This document shows positions 52,897 to 63,493 of a stretch of 64,000 nucleotides of DNA, piece by piece. Made by a program: the position numbers and the translations under genes. Positions within the stretch are counted from its first letter, which is position 1. The number at the start of each line of letters is the position of its first letter. The notes below the pieces were generated by a model. That model saw nothing but the letters and a program-made list of their open reading frames with translations. It did no database searches and was not told the DNA's origin. The stretch covers positions 1,240,001 to 1,304,000 of the forward strand of contig CBDDLM010000004.1 of assembly GCA_965230665.1 (NCBI GenBank). The letters are read 5' to 3'. The stretch is from JAGNRR01 sp965230665. Lineage in GTDB: Bacteria; Bacteroidota; Bacteroidia; Chitinophagales; Chitinophagaceae.

Positions 52897-54156
52897 TTAC
52901 CTTTTATCAATTAACCGCTGTGGTTTCCTACTTTTCTCATCGTTGATCAAAATACTAATATTTTCAGCAGACAAGAATTTGTATCTAGGAATTACACGTA
53001 TGGTTGACTTAAAACTCTGATCCAATTGATGCATCAATTCCTTATCCTGTTCCATTTCATTGGGTAAAATGATTGATATATAATCGTTCTTGTAAGAATC
53101 CTTACTAATCTCGATGACATAATTATCAGTAATATTATTTTTTGCTAACGTATTGATTATTGATGAAGGGAAAAAGGTGGTGCCCTTGTATTTGAACATC
53201 TGCTTTTTGCGACCAATAACAGGGCCTAACCGCGGTGTGGTTCTACCACAACTGCAAGGCCCGTTATAATAATGACAAACATCACCTGTTCTATAACGTA
53301 GTAAAGGCATCCCCTCTACTCCAAGAGTTGTAATAACAACTTCACCAGCTTCACCATTCTGAACTTGCTTATTTTCTTCATCAAGAACCTCAAGAAATAC
53401 CAAATCGTCATTCAAATGCCCTCCTTGACCAGCCTCACACTCTGTAAAGGACGTACTCATTTCTGTAGACGCATAGGTAGAAAAGAGTGTAACATTTGGC
53501 CACTCCTTTGCTATAATACGTCCCAACGCATTCAATGAAAAGTCCGCTTCACGAATGGGTTCACCAATACAAATAATTGAACGAACACTTGTATTCTTAA
53601 AATCAATGCGCTCTTCCTTTGCGAACTGAATTAGCTTAGGGATAAAAGAAGGAATCGCTATTAGAACGGTAGGTTCAAATCGTTTGATAGAGTCCCACTG
53701 TAAAAAAGCGGAACCAGGTCCAATGCGCACCATAGCTGCATTCATTTTTTGTACACCATTATAATAAGCAATACCTGCCATAAACCGCTTATCTAAAGTT
53801 GTCATGAGCTGATAAATATCATCAGATGTACCTCCAGCCACACCTAAAGAGAATGCCTCATTTATACCCAGACGATCTAAATCACTCTTTGTTAAATAAA
53901 AAGTAACGGGCTCTCCTAGAGTTCCAGAAGTAGTTACGAAATCACATACCTCTTCCTTTCGAACACATAAAAAATCATCGTTATAGGTGGCGATATCTTC
54001 TTTAGTTGTAAAATCTAATGTATAAAAATCATCGAAACTATTTATTGCAGTAACTCCCTTATAAGCAAATTGTTTTTTATAGAAAGTAGAATGCTCCTTC
54101 AAGTAATCGAAGACATCTTGTAATTTTTTAAGTTGATCTATTGTTTCAGAACTCAT
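52897..54156 (-). CDS. PaaK-like adenylate-forming enzyme
   Basis: 419 aa, related to phenylacetate-CoA ligases. TTSGTLGEPVTFY is the P-loop-like ATP site, FSTYASTEMSTS the A5-like motif, GMPLLRYRTGDVCHY the aspartate ribose motif, and GPCSCGRTTPRLGPVIGRKKQMFKYKG matches PaaK. It would activate an aryl or fatty acid as an adenylate for transfer to CoA or a carrier protein. Last gene of the tightly spaced pigment operon (3-bp gap upstream); such enzymes load the aryl starter in flexirubin/aryl-polyene clusters. Confidence 0.87.
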   Translation of the reverse strand: MSSETIDQLKKLQDVFDYLKEHSTFYKKQFAYKGVTAINSFDDFYTLDFTTKEDIATYNDDFLCVRKEEVCDFVTTSGTLGEPVTFYLTKSDLDRLGINEAFSLGVAGGTSDDIYQLMTTLDKRFMAGIAYYNGVQKMNAAMVRIGPGSAFLQWDSIKRFEPTVLIAIPSFIPKLIQFAKEERIDFKNTSVRSIICIGEPIREADFSLNALGRIIAKEWPNVTLFSTYASTEMSTSFTECEAGQGGHLNDDLVFLEVLDEENKQVQNGEAGEVVITTLGVEGMPLLRYRTGDVCHYYNGPCSCGRTTPRLGPVIGRKKQMFKYKGTTFFPSSIINTLAKNNITDNYVIEISKDSYKNDYISIILPNEMEQDKELMHQLDQSFKSTIRVIPRYKFLSAENISILINDEKSRKPQRLIDKR

Positions 54157-54159
54157 ATG

Positions 54160-55824
54160 CTATTCTTTTAACAAGGTGTTTATTTTCTCTTCTACTGATT
54201 TGCGCTCTGCGCTTGTGGCAAATGATTTGGTTAAACTCTTTTGATAATATCTAACCGCTTTTTTGAAAGCGTCTTTTTCCTCATAATATTGCCCTAGTAA
54301 TACATAAGTGAAATAATTATTCGGATTGGACGATAATAGTTTCTGTTCTACTATATCCTGTAATTCGTATGTCCTTCCAAAAATAATAAATGCTTGCAGC
54401 GAATCTTTAACTTTCTTGTAATACTCAAAATCATCAAAGGCCTTGCTGCTCAAAAAGTTATCCGCCATGATTCGATTGGGTTTAGTACGTGAGGAATCTG
54501 TAGGGTTAAAAACCTGCAGAAGATCATAACCTACATATTGAGCCATAGGATTAGGGGGTGCCGAAACCCAAAATCGATGGGCTGCTGGCTTGAAAATAAT
54601 ACTATGATGTGCAATCAATTGATTCAACGCCTTTGAGTTTCCCATTCCTAACTCTTCTCCATTCAATCCTTTTTGGTTCCTAAGAATCTTTACTAGTTCA
54701 GTTTGATCAAACTTCTGTTGAGTATTTAGTAATTCTTTCACTCGTTCATAACGGTACTTTGAGTCGCTCGTCTCTATATTCTCTTGATTTCGTTCATCTC
54801 CTTCTAACGGTACTGATTGATAATGGTTGGTGCAGATTAATTCTGCATCATTCGATTGAAATACTCCCATTCTTTCTGGTGTTTTTTCAATGAGCACTGC
54901 CTTATTCTCGTTAGCTGAACCTATTAAAAGAGATTCACTAACGAATGTCTGTCGCTTTTTTGCTATTTCAATGGCTTCTTCAGTATTAGCTGCGTATTGT
55001 AAAATCTCCCTTGCTAATAAGGAAATTGGCATTTTGGCTTTGAGGGGGACATCTGAGGCCGCAGCATTAATAGTAACGGTTAGCCCTTCTTCGTTCATAC
55101 CAGACACAACACCGATAAAACCTGCCCAAGAAAAAGTGGCAAAAGCATAACCATCGGTTGGTCGCATAAAGAGCAGTAGTTTTTCTTTGGCAAAATCATC
55201 ACCCATGTAGAAATCGAAATTCCGACCTATTAATAAGCTACTGTCTTTTGTTTTATGATCCTTTATTGCCATAGAAGTACATCCTACAATATTCAAGTCT
55301 TGTAAAGCATGTCCTATGTCATGAGCAGCATGATAGTTCAATATGCGCTGGTAAGGAGATGCAATAAAGTTATGCTTTTGAGAGAAGTATTGCGAGATCC
55401 CATAAATTTCTTCTTGATACTCTTCTGGGATATATTCATCCATATCCCTGTTAAAAAAACGTACGAAATACTTAATCGTTTTTTGCTTTACATTTCCTGG
55501 TAATAGTTTTTTAATCTGCTCAACGAAAACATCTTCTTGCTTCTGAATTAAATGTTCAGCTAAAGCTCCGTAAATAGTACCTCTTTCATAAGGATCTCCT
55601 TCTACATACATTTCCCAGAAACCAGCATCGTTTTTACGAAGCCAATTATTTTCATACTTGAAAGACGAGTCATTCAGCTTTTCTATTTCAATTTGCTGAA
55701 TAACGAGTTCTTCAGCAATTACAGGGGTGTTGGGCTTTGTCCATAGCAGAAATAATTGGAATACAATTACAAAAACAGCTAGTACACGCAGTAATCGTCT
55801 TCCTATTTTTTTCCAAGTACCCAT
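54160..55824 (-). CDS. C45-family acyltransferase/hydrolase with TPR tail
   Basis: 554 aa with an N-terminal TM (about 12-28). The Ntn-hydrolase domain of penicillin acyltransferase type has candidate nucleophile C182 in NIVGCTSMAIKD, followed by LLIGRNFDFYMGD, FATFSWAGFIGVVSGMNEEGLTVTIN and IGSANENKAVLIEKTPE. The C-terminal 70 residues carry TPR-like helices (NNYFTYVLLGQYYEEKDAFKKAVRYYQKSL). In flexirubin-type clusters this enzyme is thought to esterify or transfer acyl groups at the membrane. Gaps of 3 bp on both sides. Confidence 0.85.
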   Translation of the reverse strand: MGTWKKIGRRLLRVLAVFVIVFQLFLLWTKPNTPVIAEELVIQQIEIEKLNDSSFKYENNWLRKNDAGFWEMYVEGDPYERGTIYGALAEHLIQKQEDVFVEQIKKLLPGNVKQKTIKYFVRFFNRDMDEYIPEEYQEEIYGISQYFSQKHNFIASPYQRILNYHAAHDIGHALQDLNIVGCTSMAIKDHKTKDSSLLIGRNFDFYMGDDFAKEKLLLFMRPTDGYAFATFSWAGFIGVVSGMNEEGLTVTINAAASDVPLKAKMPISLLAREILQYAANTEEAIEIAKKRQTFVSESLLIGSANENKAVLIEKTPERMGVFQSNDAELICTNHYQSVPLEGDERNQENIETSDSKYRYERVKELLNTQQKFDQTELVKILRNQKGLNGEELGMGNSKALNQLIAHHSIIFKPAAHRFWVSAPPNPMAQYVGYDLLQVFNPTDSSRTKPNRIMADNFLSSKAFDDFEYYKKVKDSLQAFIIFGRTYELQDIVEQKLLSSNPNNYFTYVLLGQYYEEKDAFKKAVRYYQKSLTKSFATSAERKSVEEKINTLLKE

Positions 55825-55827
55825 TCA

Positions 55828-57030
55828 CTAGATAAACTGAGCGATCCGCTTAACAGCAGTCTTATGCTTTTTTACTAAACGGTTTTTTTCATCCCAAACG
55901 TATCCTGCCAATATTGAAGTGATCTCCGCTTTAATCGTTGGATTCATATCGTTAGCCCAGAATAATTTTTGCAGGTCTCCAGTATACCAATCACTCACAT
56001 AGGATTTATAAACATCAATTCCATTATTCATATAGTCAGCGTACTCGGTCTGCCAATCTATATGTTCACCTCGCAAATGTTGATGCAACAATTTGGCTGC
56101 CAGCAGTCCAGATTCTGTTGCAAGTGCAACTCCAGATGAGAACACTGGATCTAAGAAGCCAAAACAGTTTCCTATCAAAACGTATTTTTCTCCAAAAACC
56201 TTTTGAGTACTTTGTGTGTAACTTGGCAAATACAAAGGATCCTTCAAAAATTTCTGCTCAATAAACCGTTCTTTATACACCTCAATATGTTTTTCCATCA
56301 TGTTCCGAAAATCCATTTTCGTTTCCACTTGATTAAAAAACTCCTTTTCACCCACAAAGCCTAAAGATGTAGTACCATCCGAAAATGGAATATTCCAAAA
56401 CCACAAACCCTGTTCTGGAACCTCAAACGTAATAAGATCTGGCTCACTATCATCACCGCGTAGTTTATCTTCAGCCAAGATAAAAAAAGCACTTTTACCG
56501 TCAGGGTTTATTTCGACATTCGTACCCAAGGCACGAGGTACTACATTTCCAAATCCACTGGCGTCGATCACGAACTTACACCTTACATCAGAAGTTTCAT
56601 CACCCACAACATATTTGATCGTGGGGTCGTCCGCAAAATTGATGTTTGTAACCCGAGCATTGTAGACAATCTTAGCACCACGCGATGTTACTTCATCCGC
56701 AATAACCTTGTCGAAATGAGCACGGGGAACTTGCCATGTCCAAGACCAGCCTTCGGTCGACTTCTTACTAAAATCAATATCGCATACACTTTCTGAATTC
56801 AAGAATTTAGCACCACGCTTTATATTATATTGCTGCTTTTCAAGAACGGGCAGCAGATCTACCTCATCAAAATGCTCCATGCTTTTAGGCAATAAGCTTT
56901 CACCCACCACATAGCGCGGAAATATTGATTTTTCCAAGATGCAAACGGAATAACCTTGTTTCAATAGGTAAGCAGCAGCTACTGACCCACCAGGTCCTGC
57001 CCCAATAATTACGACATCTACTTTTTTCAT
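55828..57030 (-). CDS. FAD-dependent oxidoreductase, tryptophan-halogenase-like
   Basis: 400 aa from the ATG at 57030; a TTG 12 bp earlier is less likely. DVVIIGAGPGGSVAAAYLL is the GxGxxG FAD site, VVGESLLP the halogenase/geranylgeranyl-reductase motif, and GLWFWNIPF fits the WxWxIP motif of flavin-dependent halogenases. GNCFGFLDPVFSSGVALA is the second FAD motif. Either halogenation of the aryl head or a reductase step is possible; some flexirubins are chlorinated, which fits the former. Confidence 0.82.
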   Translation of the reverse strand: MKKVDVVIIGAGPGGSVAAAYLLKQGYSVCILEKSIFPRYVVGESLLPKSMEHFDEVDLLPVLEKQQYNIKRGAKFLNSESVCDIDFSKKSTEGWSWTWQVPRAHFDKVIADEVTSRGAKIVYNARVTNINFADDPTIKYVVGDETSDVRCKFVIDASGFGNVVPRALGTNVEINPDGKSAFFILAEDKLRGDDSEPDLITFEVPEQGLWFWNIPFSDGTTSLGFVGEKEFFNQVETKMDFRNMMEKHIEVYKERFIEQKFLKDPLYLPSYTQSTQKVFGEKYVLIGNCFGFLDPVFSSGVALATESGLLAAKLLHQHLRGEHIDWQTEYADYMNNGIDVYKSYVSDWYTGDLQKLFWANDMNPTIKAEITSILAGYVWDEKNRLVKKHKTAVKRIAQFI

Positions 57031-57034
57031 ACTA

Positions 57035-58186
57035 CTAGGCAAATTCTCTTTGAGTTATAAATTTTCTTGCCGGATTCGCATACATCTCATACATAAGTTT
57101 TTCAAGTTCAGGTTTGTCCTCATCAGAATAAGATGCAATTCTTTCTTTAACATACTCCTTAAACTTCTTAACATCTTGAATTGTGTATTGATCCACAAAA
57201 TCATCACACTCATTGCATAAATCTAATGCGACATAATTAATTGGATATAATTTGTAGTTTTTTGTATTAATGTTATCAATTGTCCTACTGATTTCCATAA
57301 CATCATCATTTAAATGTCCTGATAGTGGTATCTCGTTCAACTGCAACTTTTCTAAGGCAATAAATACATGTCCTTTAAATTGTTTTACGCCTTTCACAAT
57401 AGTTTCCCAATCTTCTCCTGGTTTCTTAATGTATTCACCTGAACGAGCAACCGTTAATTGCTCCATTGCTTTCTCCACATCACAAGGTTCGTATTCGTAG
57501 GAAATTGTTTGAATACAAATATTGAAGTCTTCTAGGTTCTCCTTAAGCTTTTTATTTTGTCCGCTCATCAACATTTTCAATAAGCTAGGTTGGAAAACAT
57601 CATACCCATCTTTTGTCCTTCCATTACCCTGCGCTAACCAAGCAGATTTCTTTTTTACTTGTACAGTGTATCTAAGATACTCTGAAAGCTGCTGGAGGTT
57701 CTTAATTAGATCACGACCTGTCAAATAACGATGCGTGGTATACATCTTATTAATCTTAGCAAAATCAGTAATCTCAGGAGACATCATTAAATTACTACCT
57801 AGTGATATCTCACTAAGCCCTAGATGTGTTTCTAAAAGAACCAGTTGCAAAAATCCAGCGTCCAATAGAATGTCTCTATGATTGGATAAGATTAGACAAC
57901 TATCATAATCCTTTAAATGTTCATCTATCGAAAAATTAAAGCTGCTTGCCGAGCTTTGCAGAATCCTTTCGAGTGCTCCTTTAAAAAAGTTCAACTGAAA
58001 GGCATCACTATCTTCACAACTTAATAAACGATCCTTTATCTCAATATCCTTCAATTCGGGATAAAAAAACTGAATCCCTTTAAGCATTCCCTCGAAATTA
58101 CTTAAACGTTTGATGGCATCCTTAAAATCTTGTCCATGATAGGGGGACATGGAGCGAAACCAATCTTCACTTGCTATATTATCCAT
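57035..58186 (-). CDS. Glycerol-phosphate-acyltransferase-type enzyme
   Basis: 383 aa, PlsC/PlsB-like. SNHRDILLDAGFLQ is a variant of the HX4D motif (His and Asp one residue further apart), and AWLAQGNGRTKDGYD replaces the EGTRS block. Such enzymes occur in aryl-polyene and flexirubin clusters, where they probably attach the polyene to a lipid. Cytoplasmic, without TM. Its stop is 4 bp from the next start and its start overlaps the preceding gene by 8 bp. Confidence 0.8.
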   Translation of the reverse strand: MDNIASEDWFRSMSPYHGQDFKDAIKRLSNFEGMLKGIQFFYPELKDIEIKDRLLSCEDSDAFQLNFFKGALERILQSSASSFNFSIDEHLKDYDSCLILSNHRDILLDAGFLQLVLLETHLGLSEISLGSNLMMSPEITDFAKINKMYTTHRYLTGRDLIKNLQQLSEYLRYTVQVKKKSAWLAQGNGRTKDGYDVFQPSLLKMLMSGQNKKLKENLEDFNICIQTISYEYEPCDVEKAMEQLTVARSGEYIKKPGEDWETIVKGVKQFKGHVFIALEKLQLNEIPLSGHLNDDVMEISRTIDNINTKNYKLYPINYVALDLCNECDDFVDQYTIQDVKKFKEYVKERIASYSDEDKPELEKLMYEMYANPARKFITQREFA

Positions 58187-59672
58187 TATTTAGTTCTTCG
58201 AATAACTCTTCTATATTCAACAGCGCACTACAACTGATTAGGGCACTCATAACACTTCCTACCAACCCGTGTGATGCTGTATTCTGACCTGTAAGATATA
58301 AATTTTTTATCTTGGTTAAATGGTTAATCTGACTTTTTTGCAGATTCGTAGCATCTTTTTGTATTCCATACAATGCACCCTGTGGTGCATTTAAATAATC
58401 ACGAAGGGTTAAAGGAGTAGCTGCCTCAACACGTTCTATACATTCTTCAAGTAGTGGAAAACGCTTAAATACCTTTTTTAATACGGCATCTGCCTTACTC
58501 TTTTTAAAAGCATAATAAGAATCACTGCGGGATTTTTTCCAGCTGTCTTCCCATTCCATTACCTCTTCATAATCCATGTAAGTCAATATATGCACAGCTT
58601 TGGCAAATTCATCATCTTCTGTATGGGGTGGTGTGGCGAGATAATAAACACTTGGCCAGTCAGCTTGCTCAGCAGAAATGGTATGCCAAGGGTGCCCTTG
58701 GTCGTGGTAATAAAAATTATTATTATAAAATGGAAATGTATTTGGTTTTAGTTCAACATAAAGAGCAAAACAGGATGGTAAGTTTTTCATATCCATGACT
58801 CTTTCGGTATACATCCTGCGCATTGACCCTTCGGGTAACATAGGCAGCAACATCTGCGGATGTATACTAGAGATAAAATGAGGGGCACTATATGTAGTAT
58901 GTTTAGTACTAACTGCCTGCATCAATTTATCGGTTACAGTACAAGAAATAACCTCGGCATTCTTTTCAACAACGCCGTTGTGATCCAGTATTACTTTTCG
59001 TAGCGCATTGGCCAATTGCTGACTTCCGTTTACGAATCGATACGCACCTTGCGCATAGGAACTCATTGTGAGTAAATGAACAGCCCATGGCGTAATGTCT
59101 TTTTTCCCTGCATAGAGATAATTATTCCCAGCTAACACATCCCGTAAAACCTCATTATCTATGGTTCTTTTTAAGCGGTCTGAAACACTTTCCATATACA
59201 AATCCGTTGGTAAACTCTGTGCAACATTCTTTAAATTATGAAAGGGGATCCGCTCACTTTCTTGGATGAGGCTATCATAGTAATTTTCTAGATCTTCTTG
59301 TGCATCTGGAAAGAATGATAATAAATTTTGAATGAATGCCGTTCGCTCGGAGGCAATAGGGTACCGATTGGTATCATCTCCTCTTAGAATGACATCATAA
59401 CCATTTGCGTCCATTTTTTTTAGCTTCAGCTGATCAAGCACACCAAGGTAATGATATAACTTACCTAAAGGCATATCCGTTGCCAGAGAAGAAGTATAGT
59501 GAATGCCCGTTTCGTAGATAATTCCATTTCTGCTAAAATTATGCAACCCTCCTCCAAGTTTACTATGTTTCTCTAAAACGCAAACCTTGTATTTATTCTT
59601 TGCCAGTATTGCTCCTGCATGTAGACCACTCACACCGCCCCCAATGATCACTACATCATATTCCTTGCTCAT
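58179..59672 (-). CDS. CrtI/phytoene-desaturase-like FAD oxidoreductase
   Basis: 497 aa from the ATG at 59672, which overlaps the MMPL stop as TGATG. DVVIIGGGVSGLHAGAILA and CVLEKHSKLGGGLHNFSRNG form the FAD fold of carotenoid desaturases and retinol saturases; GIHYTSS and the C-terminal NLYLTGQNTASHGLVGSVMSALI complete it. A flavin redox step on the polyene or alkyl tail is likely. The cluster context argues against true carotenoid synthesis, as no crtB is present. Confidence 0.85.
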   Translation of the reverse strand: MSKEYDVVIIGGGVSGLHAGAILAKNKYKVCVLEKHSKLGGGLHNFSRNGIIYETGIHYTSSLATDMPLGKLYHYLGVLDQLKLKKMDANGYDVILRGDDTNRYPIASERTAFIQNLLSFFPDAQEDLENYYDSLIQESERIPFHNLKNVAQSLPTDLYMESVSDRLKRTIDNEVLRDVLAGNNYLYAGKKDITPWAVHLLTMSSYAQGAYRFVNGSQQLANALRKVILDHNGVVEKNAEVISCTVTDKLMQAVSTKHTTYSAPHFISSIHPQMLLPMLPEGSMRRMYTERVMDMKNLPSCFALYVELKPNTFPFYNNNFYYHDQGHPWHTISAEQADWPSVYYLATPPHTEDDEFAKAVHILTYMDYEEVMEWEDSWKKSRSDSYYAFKKSKADAVLKKVFKRFPLLEECIERVEAATPLTLRDYLNAPQGALYGIQKDATNLQKSQINHLTKIKNLYLTGQNTASHGLVGSVMSALISCSALLNIEELFEELNNG

Positions 59673-62600
59673 CACTTCAGTTCTAATTTATAATAAGTAT
59701 TCGAATTTCTTTTATTTCGTTCTAGAATTTCAAGCTCTAGACCAAATTGTTTAGCCTTGGTTTCTAATTCAAATTTAGTAAAGAAGAATAAGTCTGATCC
59801 GACATTCCCTACCTTATTAAAACCTGATCTAGTTGAAAACTTTTCCTGTTTAGCAATCCTTGAATGCCTTGTACTATCTGCATCTGCATCCTTTATAAGT
59901 ATACAACCTCCTTTATTGATCTTTGTTGAGAGTAATAGTAATAACTCATCCTGCTTTTCATAACTTAAATAATGCATCACGTCATTAATAAGAAAAACAT
60001 CAGCTGTTTCAAATTTATAATCAACAATGTCCTTTTGTTGGAAGTCTAAGTTTTTAGGGAGTTTCCCCGCTCTTGCAATATTAATCTTTTCATGATCATA
60101 ATCCACCCCGACTATCTGTCGATCAGGCGACTGCAAAGCTAGTGCTAGACTTATGTATCCATACCCGCACCCAATATCATATACCTTCGCTTTAGAAGGA
60201 ATATATTTATTAATTATTTCGAAGTATCCTTCGGACCGCTGTTTAGCATCAACATACCAATATAGCATAGGGTTATGGTATAGGTAAAATTTGTTTACGT
60301 AATCACGATAGTCTTTGGGTACATAGTTCCTTTGTAAGCATTCATTGATCTTTTCCGTATAAAATGCTTTAAATTTCTTAGCCTTCTCTCTTCGATCATT
60401 ACCAAAGCTTTTATCATTCCACGATATTCTTGGAAGTACATTGACCGTTGCTTTACCACTTTTTATTAGAATTTCGTATTTCGTCATGATCTGACCAATT
60501 CCTGTTATTACAATAGGAATAATATCTAATTTTAATTGCGTCGATAATTCAAAAGCGCCTTTCTTAAAGCGTTTTAAATGCCCATATTCACTTCTTGAGC
60601 CTTCGGGATATATTACGATAGAATACCCTTGGGCAACTTTTTTGTTCAGCTTTGGCAACATCTCATCATAACCCATTGTGACTGGGTAAAAATCAACGAA
60701 ACGAATAAAATACCCGTAAAAAATGTTTTTCCAAACCCAATCTTTTGTCAATAAAATACTTCTCTCGGTGAGCGCTAGGATTAATAAAATATCCAAGTGA
60801 GACTGATGGTTGCTAATAATAATTGCAGGTTGACTGAAAGTCTCACCTCCTTTATTATAATTGTCTACGTGTACTCCAGGAATCCCCTTCAAAAGAAACC
60901 TAGCAGTTCTAGTCATGAAGCGACGTACTTTCAATTTCTTTTTTTCAAGTGATAGCCATGTCAACCGTAAACCCATCGTATAAAGGCTAATGAGAATGCA
61001 GGCAACTATTAAAAATATAAAACCTAATATAGAGCGCAATAAGTTAGACCAAGTTAAAGGATAGTTTCTTTTATGGCCATTCGCATAGAACAATCGATTG
61101 TAAAGCCAGGGTTGGATACTAAATGCAACCAACACAACACATACAATTCCGAAAATTGAGAGTGCCGCTATAGATTTTAGAGCCGGATGTTTTGCCAGAA
61201 TAAGTACCCCTAAACCGATAAAGGTTGTCAAGGAGGAAAGCAGGATAGATGACTTGAATCTCGCCAATTTTAAGGAGGCATCACTTCGTGCTTGATTAAG
61301 TCCATGCTGTATAAACACACAGTAGTCTACCCCAAGTCCAAAAATAAAAGTGGAGATTATAATATTAAAAACATTCAATTTGATACCCAGCAATCCGATC
61401 AATCCAAACGTAAAAACCCATGCAAATGATATCGGAACTATCGTGACAATAGTTGTTTCAATTCGTCCATAGGCAATAAACAAGACCACAAAAACAGCAA
61501 GAAAAGCCAAGTACGAAATTGTACTGAAGTCTTCTTTAACCAACTGAATAATTTGTTGTGCATAGTAAGAGCGATCTAAAATGACGATATCCTTGTTCAT
61601 CCTAAAGGCATCAAGTAATGCAGGTTTATTATTTTCTGCTACTTTGATTGGTGTTATGATATAGTACCTTCCATCCTCCTGAAATACTAGATTACTCGTT
61701 AATTGATTTATACGCTGAAAATCATTTGGATGCATAAGTTCAAAGTCTTCTTTCTCTAAGAAGGCCTTAAACAAATCAAACGTTCCTGATTTAAACCCAA
61801 GTGAATGAGCCTTGCTTTTAAGTACGGATAAAACTTCTGTTCTCCTGCCTCCTTTCCAGAATGTTTTCCAGCGTTGAAGTCGTTCGCGTTGCTCGGCCTT
61901 TGTTGGGATTAGGTTGCCTAATGATTGAAAATCTGAAAGGATTCCATCTCGTTCTAAATCATTCAATTGAGGAATCAAGTCCTTAGATTTATCTAGTGCT
62001 TCATAAAAATTACTACCCTCACTTACAAGATAAACTGTTTTTCTGGCGACACTCGTAACGGAATTTATCTGATTATGCGCCTCAGTTAATTTAGCAGACT
62101 CATAGCCCAACTTATTGAGGTCTCCTTCAAATTCTACTTGCCTACTCATAAAGAATAACACGATTCCGCTTACCATAAGACCAAGTAACCACCATTTATT
62201 TCTGTGTAACGGAATTTGCGCTAGGTAATCAATACACTTAGAAACAATATTTACCTTAAGCACATTTCTTTTACGAATTAAAAAGGGCGTATAGATTAAT
62301 GATGAAATGGCGGCAAAGAAAATTGCGATACTGGCAAATAGGCCCAATGTTTTTAACGCCGGAGACTTTAAAAATAACATCATCAAAAAAGCAGCCACTG
62401 TTGTCATGCAACTTATTAATAGCGGTAACGACACTCCTCTATAAAACTTTTTTATACTTTCCGAATGAATATAGTGTACAGTACAATGAATAATGTAGTC
62501 AACCGCAATTCCGAGAAGTACGGAACAAATTCCGAGTATAATTGCCGAGATCTCGCCTTGTATTAGCCAAACAAGCACAAGGGCAAGCAAGGCTGACAAG

Positions 62601-63493
62601 CCAATTGGTAGTAATATTAATGCCGGCGTAAGGAAACTACGAAAGTATCCCGTAAGCAAAACAAACAATAAAAGAACCGCTAAGCCTACGGTTAATATAA
62701 CATCGTTCTTGATAACCTTTGCATTGTCTACTGCAGCTGGAATGGAACCATAATAAAAAATCTGTGATTGTTTCTGTCTACATACTGTATCAATGACTTG
62801 ATCCAATAATTGTATCAGCTTACCATTATGTTTTGTTTCTTGATTACCATATTCAGGAGTAAGAAACATTACGATCGCCTTTTGTTCTTGAACCTGGTAG
62901 TAACCGTCTTTCAGTTCTATATTCTTACTTAAATTATACTGCTCCAACTTCTTTAGAACTTGCGAGGTAAGATAAAGAGGGTCTTTAGGGATAATACGTT
63001 TTGTAGCAATTGATGAAGGAGAAACTAGCGATCTATACGTTCGTTCTAACGAACTTGCTATATAATCAGGTGTTGTTTTCTTCTCTATCTCATTCAGCTC
63101 AGCATCGTTCAAAAAGAATGGTAAATGTTCATAAAAGAAATCATACGTTCTTTCGAACTGATCATCGCCCAAAGTATAGTTCAGTTCGGAAATATAGGGT
63201 TCAAAGGCCTTACTATTTATTCGTTCAACAACCCGATCAGCTGTTTGAATAAGTTTTTCTTGACTTGGATTCTTAATTACGAGAACTAACTTATCAATTA
63301 GTCCTGTGGATTTAATAACCTGCTCAACCTTGTTTGTGCTAATTGCATTTGGAGTAAGCTGTGAAATATCTTCACTGAATTGAATTTTTAAGCTAAGAAA
63401 AATAGCTACGACAGCCAATACCACACTAAGAATGATAAAACTTAGTGTGTGTTTTTTTATCCAGTCATAAATTCTAACTAGAAATAGACTCAT
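59672..63493 (-). CDS. Trifunctional MMPL exporter / acyltransferase / methyltransferase
   Basis: 1273 aa. Residues 1-830: MMPL/RND-type transporter with two blocks of six TMs and large periplasmic loops. About 870-1060: PlsC-type acyltransferase with NHQSHLDI (HX4D) and YPEGSRS. About 1090-1273: class I SAM methyltransferase with VYDIGCGYGYISLALA. This triple fusion is a known Bacteroidota protein type in flexirubin-like pigment clusters, where it would acylate or methylate the product and move it across the inner membrane. Overlaps both neighbours. Confidence 0.9.
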   Translation of the reverse strand: MSLFLVRIYDWIKKHTLSFIILSVVLAVVAIFLSLKIQFSEDISQLTPNAISTNKVEQVIKSTGLIDKLVLVIKNPSQEKLIQTADRVVERINSKAFEPYISELNYTLGDDQFERTYDFFYEHLPFFLNDAELNEIEKKTTPDYIASSLERTYRSLVSPSSIATKRIIPKDPLYLTSQVLKKLEQYNLSKNIELKDGYYQVQEQKAIVMFLTPEYGNQETKHNGKLIQLLDQVIDTVCRQKQSQIFYYGSIPAAVDNAKVIKNDVILTVGLAVLLLFVLLTGYFRSFLTPALILLPIGLSALLALVLVWLIQGEISAIILGICSVLLGIAVDYIIHCTVHYIHSESIKKFYRGVSLPLLISCMTTVAAFLMMLFLKSPALKTLGLFASIAIFFAAISSLIYTPFLIRKRNVLKVNIVSKCIDYLAQIPLHRNKWWLLGLMVSGIVLFFMSRQVEFEGDLNKLGYESAKLTEAHNQINSVTSVARKTVYLVSEGSNFYEALDKSKDLIPQLNDLERDGILSDFQSLGNLIPTKAEQRERLQRWKTFWKGGRRTEVLSVLKSKAHSLGFKSGTFDLFKAFLEKEDFELMHPNDFQRINQLTSNLVFQEDGRYYIITPIKVAENNKPALLDAFRMNKDIVILDRSYYAQQIIQLVKEDFSTISYLAFLAVFVVLFIAYGRIETTIVTIVPISFAWVFTFGLIGLLGIKLNVFNIIISTFIFGLGVDYCVFIQHGLNQARSDASLKLARFKSSILLSSLTTFIGLGVLILAKHPALKSIAALSIFGIVCVVLVAFSIQPWLYNRLFYANGHKRNYPLTWSNLLRSILGFIFLIVACILISLYTMGLRLTWLSLEKKKLKVRRFMTRTARFLLKGIPGVHVDNYNKGGETFSQPAIIISNHQSHLDILLILALTERSILLTKDWVWKNIFYGYFIRFVDFYPVTMGYDEMLPKLNKKVAQGYSIVIYPEGSRSEYGHLKRFKKGAFELSTQLKLDIIPIVITGIGQIMTKYEILIKSGKATVNVLPRISWNDKSFGNDRREKAKKFKAFYTEKINECLQRNYVPKDYRDYVNKFYLYHNPMLYWYVDAKQRSEGYFEIINKYIPSKAKVYDIGCGYGYISLALALQSPDRQIVGVDYDHEKINIARAGKLPKNLDFQQKDIVDYKFETADVFLINDVMHYLSYEKQDELLLLLSTKINKGGCILIKDADADSTRHSRIAKQEKFSTRSGFNKVGNVGSDLFFFTKFELETKAKQFGLELEILERNKRNSNTYYKLELK

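Noticed and set aside
58179..59672. Carotenoid cluster, from the CrtI-like gene
   Set aside because: No phytoene synthase or cyclase is present; the neighbours fit a flexirubin/aryl-polyene-type cluster.
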